This document shows, piece by piece, positions 16,307 to 25,068 of a stretch of 64,000 nt of DNA. The stretch lies in contig NZ_JAATOW010000005.1 in the NCBI RefSeq assembly GCF_011806405.1, forward strand, positions 1 through 64,000. Reading direction: 5' to 3'. Within the stretch, counting starts at the first letter, position 1. Every line of letters begins with the position of its first letter. The notes below the pieces were generated by a model that searched no databases, was not told where the DNA came from, and saw nothing but the letters and a program-made list of their open reading frames with translations. Position numbers and translations under genes: made by a program. The DNA is from Pseudooceanicola sp. HF7. Its GTDB lineage: Bacteria > Pseudomonadota > Alphaproteobacteria > Rhodobacterales > Rhodobacteraceae.

Positions 16307-17497
16307 ATGCAGATGGAAAAGGTGTTTGCGGCAGTCTCGGCGCATCAGGATGAAATGGTCGCCCTGCGTCGGGACATCCACATGCATCCCGAGACCAGCT
16401 ATGAGGAACACCGCACCTCTGCCATCGTGATGCAGAAGCTAAAAGAGTGGGGGATCGAAGCCCACCAGGGCCTGGCCGGCACCGGCGTTGTCGCGGTGAT
16501 CAGGGGCAATCGTCCGGGCAATCGCTCCGTCGGGCTGCGTGCCGACATGGATGCGCTCAACATGACAGAGACCAATGACTTTGCCCATAAATCGACCATT
16601 CCGGGCAAGTTCCACGGCTGCGGGCATGACGGGCATACCACCATGCTGCTGAATGCGGCGCGCTACCTGAAAGAGAACCCCGATTTCGGCGGCACGGTGC
16701 ATTGCATCTTCCAGCCCGCGGAAGAGGGCGGCGCGGGCGGTCAGAGGATGATCGAGGAGGGGCTCTTTGACCAGTTCCCCTGCGACGCGGTCTATTCGCT
16801 GCACAACAAGCCGGGCCTGCCGGTGGGCAGCTTCATCACCCGGGTCGGCGGCCAGCTGGCCTGCGCGGACCAGTGGCAGGTGACCTTCAACGGCACCGGC
16901 GGCCATGCCGGCGCGCCGGAAAAGTCGGTCGACCTGATGACGGCGCTGGCGCATTTCATCCTGGGCATCCAGGGGATCGTCGCACGCAACATCGTGGCCC
17001 AGGAAAGCGCCGTGCTGACCATCGGCATCATCGAGGCGGGGACAAGCCACAACGTCATGCCCGCCCGGATCGTGGTCACCGGGACGGCCCGCTGCCACAA
17101 CTTCGACATCCGCGCCCTGCTTCAGAAACGCCTCAGGGAGGTGGCCGATAGCGCGGCCGCCATGTGCTTGGCTAGCGCCGAGCTGGTCTATGACGAAGGC
17201 TACCCGCCGCTGGTCAATGCCGCCGATCAGACCGCCATCGCGGTCGCTGCCGCCACCGCACTTGCCGGGGCAGAGAACGTGGATGGCAACAGCCCGCCCA
17301 TCAATGCCGCCGATGATTTCGCCTACATGGCAATCGCGCGCCCGAGCTGCAACGTGATGATGGGCAATGGCGACGGCCCGGAGTGGAAGAACAACCACAG
17401 GCCCGATTACGACTTCAATGACGAGATCATCCCCTGGGGCACCGCCTACTGGGTCTCCGTCGTGAACCAGGAGCTTGGGGATGGGGCGGCGGCCTGA
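16307..17497 (+). CDS. M20 family metallo-amidohydrolase (M20D-like), copy 1
   Basis: A 396-residue zinc/manganese amidohydrolase of the hippurate hydrolase/N-acyl-amino acid deacylase type. Metal-binding motifs are HGCGHDGHTTMLL and FQPAEEGGAGGQRM, with RADMDALNM before them. The dimerisation domain spans roughly residues 185-295 (NGTGGHAGAPEKS). ATG follows AGAGAGGA. It is cytosolic (no signal) and removes acyl or carbamoyl-like groups from an amide nitrogen. The operator between it and the importer 2 binding protein places it in the regulon. A second M20 protein is at 21.6 kb. Confidence 0.92.
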   Translation: MQMEKVFAAVSAHQDEMVALRRDIHMHPETSYEEHRTSAIVMQKLKEWGIEAHQGLAGTGVVAVIRGNRPGNRSVGLRADMDALNMTETNDFAHKSTIPGKFHGCGHDGHTTMLLNAARYLKENPDFGGTVHCIFQPAEEGGAGGQRMIEEGLFDQFPCDAVYSLHNKPGLPVGSFITRVGGQLACADQWQVTFNGTGGHAGAPEKSVDLMTALAHFILGIQGIVARNIVAQESAVLTIGIIEAGTSHNVMPARIVVTGTARCHNFDIRALLQKRLREVADSAAAMCLASAELVYDEGYPPLVNAADQTAIAVAAATALAGAENVDGNSPPINAADDFAYMAIARPSCNVMMGNGDGPEWKNNHRPDYDFNDEIIPWGTAYWVSVVNQELGDGAAA

Positions 17498-17547
17498 CCT
17501 GCCGCGCCTTCCGGAGCGTCCCAATCGGGGGCGCCAGCACCAAACGA

Positions 17548-17573
17548 AAGGGCCGGCGGAGACACCGGCCCTT
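17548..17573. terminator. Hairpin between convergent M20 and permease genes
   Basis: AAGGGCCGG and CCGGCCCTT form a 9-bp stem with an 8-base loop between the two stop codons; usable from both sides. Confidence 0.72.
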
Positions 17574-17597
17574 GGTCGTTCCGCGCTTCGTCTGCGC

Positions 17598-18365
17598 TCA
17601 ATCGCCCGCGTCGGTCTTGATCGACCAGGCGAAAAAGCCGCGATGAATCCAGTTCACCGCCTGGTACAAAAGCACCGAGATCAGCGCCAGCATCACCACG
17701 CAGGCGGTGGCCGTGGGGATCGCGAACTGCGCCGTGGAAGAGGTCACAAGATAGCCCAGCCCCTTGTTGGCGTTGACGAATTCCGCCACCACCGCGCCGA
17801 TGACCGCCACCGTCACGCCGATGCGCAGACCGGAGAAGATGAAGGACACCGCATGGGGCAGGCGCACGGTCAGGATCTCCACCATGGTCGAGGCCCCGGC
17901 AACCCGCGCCAGGTCCAGCATCTCTGACGGCGTGTCCATCATGCCCGATGCGGTGGCGACCATGATCGGGAAGAAGCAGGTCAGGGTGACGATGATCAGC
18001 CGCGTGGTCTCATCCGTGCCGAAGATCACCACCAGGATCGGCGCGATGGCGATGATCGGGATGGCATTGAAGAAGACGATCAGTGGATAGAACATCTCTG
18101 AAATGGTGCGGTTGACCGATACCAGCACGCCCAGCGGAATGCCCACGCAGCAGGCGCAGAAGAAGCCCAGCACGATGGTATTCAGCGTCTGCAGGGCATG
18201 GTCGAACAGCACAAGCCCCAGCCCCTGGCCGCCGCCCCAGATGTCAGAGGGCGCGGGCATCAGGTAGACCGGGATCTCGAAGGTGACAGAGGCCAGCTGC
18301 CAGAGCGCGATGAAGGTGACGAAGGTGGCGACGGGCAGGACGACCTTGCGGACAGCGGGGCTCAT
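17598..18365 (-). CDS. ABC transporter permease, NitT/TauT type (importer 2)
   Basis: A 255-residue inner-membrane permease with about six helices and the ATPase-docking loop ARVAGASTMVEILTVRLPHA. Start ATG overlaps the stop of the upstream ATPase gene by four bases (ATGA). It pairs with the ATPase at 18.4 kb and probably with the NMT1 protein at 15.2 kb. It resembles the 6.5-kb permease in length and family but is clearly divergent in sequence, so the two systems are not a recent duplication. Confidence 0.92.
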   Translation of the reverse strand: MSPAVRKVVLPVATFVTFIALWQLASVTFEIPVYLMPAPSDIWGGGQGLGLVLFDHALQTLNTIVLGFFCACCVGIPLGVLVSVNRTISEMFYPLIVFFNAIPIIAIAPILVVIFGTDETTRLIIVTLTCFFPIMVATASGMMDTPSEMLDLARVAGASTMVEILTVRLPHAVSFIFSGLRIGVTVAVIGAVVAEFVNANKGLGYLVTSSTAQFAIPTATACVVMLALISVLLYQAVNWIHRGFFAWSIKTDAGD

Positions 18366-19234
18366 GCCTGGACCTCCCGGCGCTTGCGCGGCCCGAAGAT
18401 GTCATCGCGGATCCGCCGGGAATACTCGTGGAAGGCGGGCAGGGCGCCGCTTTCGGGCCCCCGCGGCTTCGGGATGTCGACCTCGATCAGGTCCTGCAGC
18501 CGCCCGGGGCGCGCGGACATCACCGCCACCCGGTCAGACAGCAGCACCGCTTCGGAAATCGAATGCGTGACCAGCAGGATGGTCTTCTTGGTGCGCGCGT
18601 GGATCTCCAGCAGGTCCAGTTGCAGATCCTCCCGCGTCAGCGCATCCAGCGCGCCGAAGGGTTCATCCATCAGCAGGATCTTGGGATCCAGGATCAGGCT
18701 ACGCGCGATGGAGGCCCGCTGCTGCATGCCCCCCGACAGCTCATGCGGCATCCGCTTGGCCATCTCCGCCAGCCCGACAAGCTCCAGCAGCTCAAGGGCG
18801 CGCGCCTTGTCCTCTTTCGTCGCGCGGCCACGCAGCACGCGGGCGGGATAAAGCACGTTGTCCAGCACGTTGCGCCAGGGCAGCAGCGTGGGGCGCTGGA
18901 ACACGATCGCCACCTCCGAAAAGCCCTGCCGCGTCTTGCCGCCACCGATCCAGAAATCCCCCGAGCTCAGCGGTTGAAGCCCGGCCAGGATACGCAGCGC
19001 CGTGGATTTCCCGCAGCCCGACGGCCCGACGAGAGAGACGATCTCCTCGCGGTAGATCGTCAGGTTCAGATCCTCCAGCGCGGTCAGCGCCTCGCCTTTG
19101 CGGGTCTCGAAGGTGACACCGGCATGGGACAGCTCGATGATCGGTTCCTTGCGCTCCGCAGAGGGCTTTGGCGCGGGCGGCGTGGCGCGCGCGACCAGGG
19201 TCAGCGCCGGGTCGCGCAGGGGGGCTTGGGTCAT
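18362..19234 (-). CDS. ABC transporter ATP-binding protein, NitT/TauT type (importer 2)
   Basis: A 290-residue ATPase with Walker A GPSGCGKST, Q-loop VFQRPTLLPWRN, signature LSGGMQQR, Walker B ILLMDEPFGALD and switch LLVTHS. The start at MTQAPLRDP (19234) is preferred over upstream codons because it leaves room for the operator at 19287 and gives normal length; its ribosome site is weak (GTGAG). It is the first gene of a two-gene leftward unit with the permease. Confidence 0.93.
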   Translation of the reverse strand: MTQAPLRDPALTLVARATPPAPKPSAERKEPIIELSHAGVTFETRKGEALTALEDLNLTIYREEIVSLVGPSGCGKSTALRILAGLQPLSSGDFWIGGGKTRQGFSEVAIVFQRPTLLPWRNVLDNVLYPARVLRGRATKEDKARALELLELVGLAEMAKRMPHELSGGMQQRASIARSLILDPKILLMDEPFGALDALTREDLQLDLLEIHARTKKTILLVTHSISEAVLLSDRVAVMSARPGRLQDLIEVDIPKPRGPESGALPAFHEYSRRIRDDIFGPRKRREVQA

Positions 19235-19286
19235 GTCGTGGCTCACTTTGGTCTTGTCCTGCGGGGTGCGGGCACCCCTCGACAAC

Positions 19287-19298
19287 ATGGCATACCGT
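19287..19298. promoter_or_regulatory. Operator copy 8 (ATGGCATACCGT)
   Basis: About 53 bp upstream of the importer 2 ATPase start. The core TGGCATACC matches the consensus; the right arm is degenerate. Confidence 0.5.
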
Positions 19299-19445
19299 AG
19301 GAGTACCAATTGCCAGCGCAAAGCCGCGCGTCCCCGGAAAGAAGCCTCTCGCTGCCGAAATAGTGAGCGCAAATGCCAATAATTGAGCGCCGCTTTCGCC
19401 CCGATCTCCCCAAATTCACCCGCGAAATTGCCGCGGGGCATTTCG

Positions 19446-19457
19446 ATGGTGTACCAA
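19446..19457. promoter_or_regulatory. Operator copy 9 (ATGGTGTACCAA)
   Basis: Palindrome-like TGGTGTACCA about 33 bp upstream of the SDR pair at 19.5 kb. This is the last copy found moving rightward. Confidence 0.6.
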
Positions 19458-19489
19458 ATGCACACCATAATCACAGGGAAGGGGATCCC

Positions 19490-20161
19490 ATGCCATCAAT
19501 GCTGATAACCGGGGCCAACCGGGGAATCGGGCTGGAGCTGGCGCGCCAGTTCGCCGCCGCCGGATGGGAGGTGATCGGAACCGCCCGCAATCCCGACAGC
19601 GCGACAGAGCTGGCCAAGGTCGCGCAGGTCGTGCCGCTTGAGGTCACCGATCCACAGGCCATCGACGTGCTGGTAAAGGCGCTCGACGGGCGGCCAATCG
19701 ACGTGCTGATCGCCAATGCCGGCATCGCCCTCAACCTGCAAGCCAGCGCCGCAGATGTCACGCGGGCGGAATTCCTCAAGGTGATCCGCACCAATACCTT
19801 CGCCCCCCTGGCCCTGGCCCGCGCGCTCAAGCCGAACCTGCTGGCCGGGCAGCTGCGGCTTTGCTGTGCCATGTCCAGCCTCATGTCCTCGGTCTCTGCC
19901 AATGACTGGGGCACGCAATACAGCTACCGCGCCTCGAAAACCGCGCTGAATGCCACCTGGTCCGCGCTGGCCGCCGAATGGGCACCAGAGGGGATCACCT
20001 GCACGCTGCTGCGCCCCGGCATGGTGGCGACGGACATGACCAATGGCGTCGGCCTGCAGGTGCAGGACTCCGTGGCCGGCATGAAGGCCGTGGTCGAAGG
20101 GCTCAGCCTGTCCGATGCGGGCCGGATCATCGGCTATGACGGCCTGGACGTGCCCTGGTGA
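19490..20161 (+). CDS. SDR family oxidoreductase, tandem copy A
   Basis: A 223-residue NAD(P)-dependent dehydrogenase/reductase. GANRGIGLELARQF is the cofactor loop, IANAG the structural motif and YRASKTALN the catalytic Tyr and Lys. Start ATG at 19490 follows AGGGAAGGGG. It resembles the carbonyl reductase/CsgA-like SDR group. The next gene is a close relative 26 bp downstream, so they arose by tandem duplication or form a heteromeric enzyme. Operator copy 9 precedes the pair. Confidence 0.9.
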   Translation: MPSMLITGANRGIGLELARQFAAAGWEVIGTARNPDSATELAKVAQVVPLEVTDPQAIDVLVKALDGRPIDVLIANAGIALNLQASAADVTRAEFLKVIRTNTFAPLALARALKPNLLAGQLRLCCAMSSLMSSVSANDWGTQYSYRASKTALNATWSALAAEWAPEGITCTLLRPGMVATDMTNGVGLQVQDSVAGMKAVVEGLSLSDAGRIIGYDGLDVPW

Positions 20162-20187
20162 CCCCCGGTGAAAAAGGAGACCAGATA

Positions 20188-20865
20188 ATGCCGACAGTAC
20201 TTGTCACCGGCGCCAACAGCGGCATCGGGCTGGAATTTGCCCGCCAGTATGGCGCGCGCGGCTGGGCCGTGATCGCGGCCAACCGCACCCCCTTCAATCC
20301 GGGCGATTTCGCCGCGCTTGGGCCTGACGTGACAGAGCTGCGCTATGACGCGCTTCAGGACAGGACCGCTGCCGATCTCGCCCAGCGGCTCAGGGGCCGG
20401 CCCATTGACGTGGCAATCCTGAACGCCGGGATCAGCGAGGAAACGACCAGCGCCCCGGAAAAGGTGACCGCCGACAGCTTCGAGCGGACGATGCTGGTGA
20501 ACACCTGGGCGCCGCTGCACCTGGCCGCCCTGCTGGAAGAGAACCTGAAGGCGGGCAGGGCAAAGACCCTTGTCGGCATCTCCAGCCTTGCCAGCCAGAC
20601 CGGTCGCTACGACGTGCCGCGCCAGTTCGCCTATCGCGCCTCAAAGGCGGCGCTGAACCAGATGTGGCGCAACTTGGCCGTGGAGTGGAAGGATTGGGGC
20701 GCGACCTGTCTGACCCTGCGCCCCGGTCGGGTGAAGACCCGCATGACCGATTGGCAGGGCGATCTTGACGTTGACCAGGCCGTGCGCGGCATGATCGGGC
20801 TGATCGACGCCGCAGAGCCCGCGCAATCGGGCCAGTTCCTCTGGCACATGGACCAACCGGCCTGA
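20188..20865 (+). CDS. SDR family oxidoreductase, tandem copy B
   Basis: A 225-residue relative of the preceding SDR: GANSGIGLEFARQY at the N-terminus, LNAG, then YRASKAALNQMWRNL. Start ATG at 20188 follows AAAAAGGAGA with good spacing. The same length and shared blocks show it is a paralogue of copy A, and both are complete with intact catalytic residues, so they may have different substrates or stereochemistry. A hairpin terminator follows. Confidence 0.9.
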   Translation: MPTVLVTGANSGIGLEFARQYGARGWAVIAANRTPFNPGDFAALGPDVTELRYDALQDRTAADLAQRLRGRPIDVAILNAGISEETTSAPEKVTADSFERTMLVNTWAPLHLAALLEENLKAGRAKTLVGISSLASQTGRYDVPRQFAYRASKAALNQMWRNLAVEWKDWGATCLTLRPGRVKTRMTDWQGDLDVDQAVRGMIGLIDAAEPAQSGQFLWHMDQPA

Positions 20866-20899
20866 GGCCGATCACAGGCCGGCGTACCGGCGCATGACT

Positions 20900-20917
20900 G
20901 CCCGCCTTCGGGCGGGC
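20900..20917. terminator. Short GC hairpin between convergent genes
   Basis: GCCCGCC-TTCG-GGCGGGC, a very stable tetraloop hairpin between the SDR pair and the phosphoribosyltransferase gene. There is no long T-tract on either side. Confidence 0.6.
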
Positions 20918-20918
20918 C

Positions 20919-21566
20919 TCAGCTTTCCTGCCAGCCGCTCTCCGTCTTGATCAGGATCGGCGTGCGGAAGGCGCCTTCGACGGGGCAGCCGGTGATGCGC
21001 TCCTGCCAGGCCGTTCCCTGCAGCATCGCCGCGCCGATCGCCACCGGGGTGACATCGACCAGCGCCAGCAGCTCCAGCACCGCCGCCATGGAGGATCCCG
21101 TCGACAGCACGTCGTCGATCACCGCCACCCGGCCTTTCAGCAGCGGCAGCATCCGGGGATCCAGGTACAGCCGCTTGCCCAGGCCCGGCGTGGTGATGGA
21201 GGACAGCGGCACGGACAGCGCCTCGTCGTACCAGAACTTGCGACTGGTCCCCAGCGGCACCTTGCGGCTGTGGTCCAGCCGGCGGGCCACGGCCTCGGCC
21301 AGGGGCATGCCCAGGGTGGGCACGGAAACGATCACATCCGGCGCATGGGCACGCAGCTTCTCCGCCACCACGTCCGACAGCGCATCCAGAACGCCAAAGC
21401 TTGCCTGGTTCAGGATCATGGAGGCCACGCCGCGCTTGCCATCGGGCAGGGTGCGGATCGGCAGCAGCAGCGTCTGCCCGCCCAGCGGGGCGGCATAGCT
21501 TTCCTGGTCAGGCTGGACCCCGGGGGTCAGATCGTCGTGCAGCTGCTGCCAGACATCGGTTCTCAT
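20919..21566 (-). CDS. Phosphoribosyltransferase family protein (type I)
   Basis: A 215-residue PRTase. The PRPP-binding motif is VAVIDDVLSTGSSMAA, and VIVSVPTLGMPLAEAVA precedes it, as in adenine/xanthine-type enzymes. The ATG at 21566 follows GAGAGGAACG. The family links a base to PRPP or, in some members, only binds PRPP for regulation. With the adjacent purine-salvage operon on the right it is tempting to see a base-salvage enzyme, but the hood region does not reveal the base. It is divergent from the second M20 gene. Confidence 0.82.
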   Translation of the reverse strand: MRTDVWQQLHDDLTPGVQPDQESYAAPLGGQTLLLPIRTLPDGKRGVASMILNQASFGVLDALSDVVAEKLRAHAPDVIVSVPTLGMPLAEAVARRLDHSRKVPLGTSRKFWYDEALSVPLSSITTPGLGKRLYLDPRMLPLLKGRVAVIDDVLSTGSSMAAVLELLALVDVTPVAIGAAMLQGTAWQERITGCPVEGAFRTPILIKTESGWQES

Positions 21567-21634
21567 GGCGTTCCTCTCTTGCGTCCCGCGCCCGGCGGCG
21601 TAGGTTCGCACAAAATACGCAGGAGCCGCCGAAC

Positions 21635-22807
21635 ATGAAAGACGATAGCCTCATCGCGCCCGGAAAACTCGCCGATCTCACGCAGATGCGGCGCGATCTT
21701 CACGCGCATCCAGAGCTTGGCTTCGAAGAGCACCGCACCGCGGATATCGTCGCCGCGCGGCTTGAAGCGGCCGGGATCGAGGTGACGCGCGGTCTGGGCG
21801 GCACCGGCGTTGTCGGCACCCTGCGCAAGGGCGATGGCAACCGCGCGATCCTGCTGCGTGCGGACATGGATGCGCTGGCCATGACAGAGGCGACGGGGCT
21901 GGAGTATGCCTCAACTTCGCCGGGGCGGATGCATGCCTGCGGCCATGACGGCCATACCACCATGTTGCTTGGTGCCGCCGAAGAGCTGGCGGGGCGCGAT
22001 TTCTCCGGCACGGTGCATTTCGTCTTCCAGCCCGCCGAAGAGGGGCGCGGGGGTGGCAAGGCCATGGTCGCGGACGGCTTCTTCGATCAGTTCCCGGTGG
22101 ATGCGGCCTATGGGCTGCACAACATGCCAGGGCTTGAGCTGGGCGTGGTGGCCGCCGTCGAAGGCCCGCAGCTGGCTAGTTCGGACAGCTGGCAGGTCAC
22201 CTTCCGCGGCGTGGGCTCTCACGGGGCGAAACCGCACCAGGGCCGGGACGCGGTGACGGCGGCGGGGGTCTTCCTGGCCCAAGTCCATGGCATCGTCGCG
22301 CGTGAGGTCGATCCGCTGGAACCAGCCGTGATCTCTGCCTGCGCGCTTGAGGCCGGGGATTTCAACGCCCTCAACGTGATCCCGGACGCGGTGCGCATCG
22401 GCGGCACCGCGCGGGCCTATTCGCTTTCCGTGCGCGACCAGCTGGAAGAGGCGATCGGCCGCCATGCGCGCGGCGTCGCCGCCGGCTACGGGATCGAGGT
22501 CGATTATGTCTTCACCCGCCGCATCGCCCCGGTGGTGAACGATCCTGTCCCCACCGCCCTGGCGCAGCGGGCCGCCACCCGCGCCCTTGGGACAGAGCAC
22601 ATGCGCTCGGCTTTCCCGCCCTCCACGGCGGGGGATGATTTCTCCGAATTCGGCACGCGGGTGCCCGGCGCCTATGTCTGGCTCGGCATGGGCGAGATGC
22701 GCGAGAACGGCCAGCATCACAACGTGAACTACGATTTCAACGATGCCTGCATCCCCCACGGCGTCGCCTGGTGGTGCGCCGTGGTGGAAGAGGAACTGGG
22801 CCGCTAG
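21635..22807 (+). CDS. M20 family metallo-amidohydrolase, copy 2
   Basis: A 390-residue M20D-type amidohydrolase related to the 16.3-kb protein (HACGHDGHTTMLLGAAEEL, FQPAEEGRGGGKAM, FRGVGSHGAKPHQG). ATG at 21635 is preceded by AGGAG. Typical substrates are N-acyl amino acids or related amides. It lies between the phosphoribosyltransferase and the convergent purine-salvage operon, and no copy of the recurring operator was found upstream, so it may be controlled separately. Confidence 0.92.
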   Translation: MKDDSLIAPGKLADLTQMRRDLHAHPELGFEEHRTADIVAARLEAAGIEVTRGLGGTGVVGTLRKGDGNRAILLRADMDALAMTEATGLEYASTSPGRMHACGHDGHTTMLLGAAEELAGRDFSGTVHFVFQPAEEGRGGGKAMVADGFFDQFPVDAAYGLHNMPGLELGVVAAVEGPQLASSDSWQVTFRGVGSHGAKPHQGRDAVTAAGVFLAQVHGIVAREVDPLEPAVISACALEAGDFNALNVIPDAVRIGGTARAYSLSVRDQLEEAIGRHARGVAAGYGIEVDYVFTRRIAPVVNDPVPTALAQRAATRALGTEHMRSAFPPSTAGDDFSEFGTRVPGAYVWLGMGEMRENGQHHNVNYDFNDACIPHGVAWWCAVVEEELGR

Positions 22808-22840
22808 GCCCCTGGCTGGCTGACCCTCAAAGGCTGGCCC

Positions 22841-23737
22841 TCACAAGGCCAGCCCCCGGCGCAGCTCTGCGCGCAGGGCGGGGGCATCCAGCCCCATGAC
22901 GACCCGGATCTCGCGCGGGCCGGGGTGCAGGCAGCCGCTGTGCGGACAGGCCTCGACAGAGCGCATGGTGACCCGGAACAGCTCCGGCCGGATGGCAAAG
23001 AGCGGCACGCAGGGATCATGCAGCGGGCGGCTTTCGCGCGCCGGCGCGTCAGGGGCGCCACTGGTGAAATAGGCCGCGATCAGATCCGCGCAGGTCACCG
23101 CGGCGGGCGTGCCCATGGCGCGCAGATCGGCCAGGTAATCGGGCCCCGCGCGCAACTGGCGCGTGGCATCCAGCGGGATGAAGGTCAGCGCCAGATCGGA
23201 GTCCAGCACCCGAACAAGCGCCTCCGGGTCATGGCCAAAGTTGAACTCCGCACCAGAGGCCATGTTGCCCGGCTCCTCCAGCGCGCCGCCCATGGCGATA
23301 ACCCTGCGCAGGCGCATGGCGCTTTGCGGGAAGCGTTCCAGCAGCAGCGCCAGGTTTGTCAGCGGGCCCAGGCAAAACAGGTCGATGCTGCCCGGCTCCG
23401 CCCCGTCCAGGATCGCCGCCATGGCCGCGCAGGCATCGCGCGAGTCCACCTCGCGGGCAGGATCGGGCAGGACCACGCCGCCCAGCCCGTCGTCGCCATG
23501 AATGGCAAGCTCGGGCTGGTTCTCGCGGTCCAGCGGGGCGGCGGCGCCGGCATGCACCGGGGTCTCCACCCCGGCCAGCGTGGCGATGGAGCCGGCGTTG
23601 CGGGTGGTCACCTCCAGCCCGATATTGCCCGCCACGGTGGTCATGGCCGCGATCTGCAGATCCGGGTGGCGCAGGGCGTAAAGGATGGCGATGGCGTCGT
23701 CGATGCCGGGATCGGTGTCGATGATGGCGTGGATCAT
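22841..23737 (-). CDS. Nucleoside hydrolase (IU-NH type)
   Basis: A 298-residue nucleoside N-ribohydrolase. The calcium-binding DTDPGIDDA signature is near residue 8, followed by TVAGNIGLEVTTRNA and the conserved FNFGHDPEAL that contributes the base-binding/metal Asp. It splits ribonucleosides to base and ribose in the cytosol. Its ATG overlaps the stop of the upstream amidohydrolase by four bases, and it ends a leftward purine-salvage set. Whether inosine/uridine or other nucleosides are preferred cannot be told. Confidence 0.92.
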   Translation of the reverse strand: MIHAIIDTDPGIDDAIAILYALRHPDLQIAAMTTVAGNIGLEVTTRNAGSIATLAGVETPVHAGAAAPLDRENQPELAIHGDDGLGGVVLPDPAREVDSRDACAAMAAILDGAEPGSIDLFCLGPLTNLALLLERFPQSAMRLRRVIAMGGALEEPGNMASGAEFNFGHDPEALVRVLDSDLALTFIPLDATRQLRAGPDYLADLRAMGTPAAVTCADLIAAYFTSGAPDAPARESRPLHDPCVPLFAIRPELFRVTMRSVEACPHSGCLHPGPREIRVVMGLDAPALRAELRRGLAL

Positions 23738-25068
23738 TCGGAAAGTGCCTTGCGGTCGATCTCCACGATCTTCGCCTTGAAACGGGACGCGACCTGCAGC
23801 GCATCCGCCAGCGCCTTCTCGGCATCCAGCCGCAGGCAGGTTCGGTCCGTCATCAGCCACTCTCCGGCGACCATGGTGGCCGTGACATCGGAAGGCAGCG
23901 TGGCGAAGGTAAGCATGGAGTAGATGTCGTAAATGGGATGCAGCCGGGGATCGGACAGCGAAATGCGGATCAGGTCCGCCTCCTTGCCCGGTTCCAGCGA
24001 CCCGGTGCGATGGGACAGGCCCAGGGTGGCCGCGCCCTCGATGGTGGCCATGCGGATCACGTCCACGCAGGGCAGGGCCTTGCGCGTGCCAGAGGCGATC
24101 TTCTGGAACATGGTGGCCGGGGCGAACTGGCTGAACAGGTCCAGCGTATTGCCGGACATCGGCCCATCCGTGGCCAGCCCAACCGGGATGCCGCGAGCCC
24201 GCAGCGCGGTCACCGGCGCGATGCCGCGCCCCGCCTTGCCGTTGGAGCGCGCGTTGTGGCTGACCTTCACGCCGCGCTCGGCCATCAGGTCCATGTCGCT
24301 TTCGCTGGGGTACATGACATGGGCCGCGACCAGCTCCGGGCGCAGCAACCCGGCGCGATCGGTCAGCTCCACGGTAGAGGACCCCTGAGCCGCGGCCCAG
24401 TCCAGCTCTGCCGTGGTCTCTGCCAGGTGCATCTGGATCGGCACGCCCATATGCGCCTCTGACCACTCCGCCACGCGACCCATCAGGGCAACGCCGGTGG
24501 AATAGGGCGCATGGGGCGCGGGGGCGGCCATGATGCGGGGGTGATCGGCGTAGCGCTCGGCCAGGGCCTCGACCAGGGCAAAGCCCTCGTCCCAGCTGCC
24601 GTGATCGGGGGCGTCGAAATCCGCCAGCGTCTGGCCGATGACACCGCGCATCCCGGCCTGGTCCAGCACGGCGCCGATGCGATCCTCGAAATAATACATG
24701 TCCGCGACGCAGGTAACCCCGCCGCGGATCATCTCAAGGGCGGCCAGCCGTGCACCCACCTCTGTCACATCCGCTGTCACCAGCGCACGTTCCATCGGCA
24801 GGATGTAGCGGTAAAGACGGTCGTCTACGTCCTCGCCCAGGCCCCGGAACAGGGTCATGGGCATGTGGCAATGGGGGTTGACCATGCCCGGCATGATCAG
24901 GTCCCCGCCCATGTCCTCGACCGTCTCGGCCCGGGCCAGGTAGGCCTCGGGCACCGGATCCGCGCCAAGCGCGACGATCCCGGTGCCCTCCAGCGCAAGC
25001 CAGCCGCTCTCGATCTCCTGCAGCGCGTGATCCATGGTCAGGATCCGCGCATTGGTCAGAAGCTTCAT
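23734..25068 (-). CDS. Amidohydrolase family deaminase (SAH/MTA deaminase-like)
   Basis: A 444-residue metallo-dependent amidohydrolase. The metal ligands are in NPHCHMPMTLFRGLGED (HxH), QMHLAET, AHVMYP and VGLATDG, the order of the MtaD/SsnA/TrzN group. Such enzymes deaminate adenosine derivatives (S-adenosylhomocysteine, methylthioadenosine, adenosine) or chlorinated triazines. ATG at 25068 overlaps the ATPase stop (ATGA). Neighbours are a nucleoside hydrolase and adenine deaminase, so an aminopurine nucleoside is the likely substrate, by inference. Confidence 0.9.
   Translation of the reverse strand: MKLLTNARILTMDHALQEIESGWLALEGTGIVALGADPVPEAYLARAETVEDMGGDLIMPGMVNPHCHMPMTLFRGLGEDVDDRLYRYILPMERALVTADVTEVGARLAALEMIRGGVTCVADMYYFEDRIGAVLDQAGMRGVIGQTLADFDAPDHGSWDEGFALVEALAERYADHPRIMAAPAPHAPYSTGVALMGRVAEWSEAHMGVPIQMHLAETTAELDWAAAQGSSTVELTDRAGLLRPELVAAHVMYPSESDMDLMAERGVKVSHNARSNGKAGRGIAPVTALRARGIPVGLATDGPMSGNTLDLFSQFAPATMFQKIASGTRKALPCVDVIRMATIEGAATLGLSHRTGSLEPGKEADLIRISLSDPRLHPIYDIYSMLTFATLPSDVTATMVAGEWLMTDRTCLRLDAEKALADALQVASRFKAKIVEIDRKALSE

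Noticed and set aside
23738-24466. An N-terminal extension of the nucleoside hydrolase into the amidohydrolase gene
   Set aside because: The extension overlaps the deaminase in another frame and has no homology character; the ATG at 23737 gives the family's normal start (DTDPGIDDA near the N-terminus).
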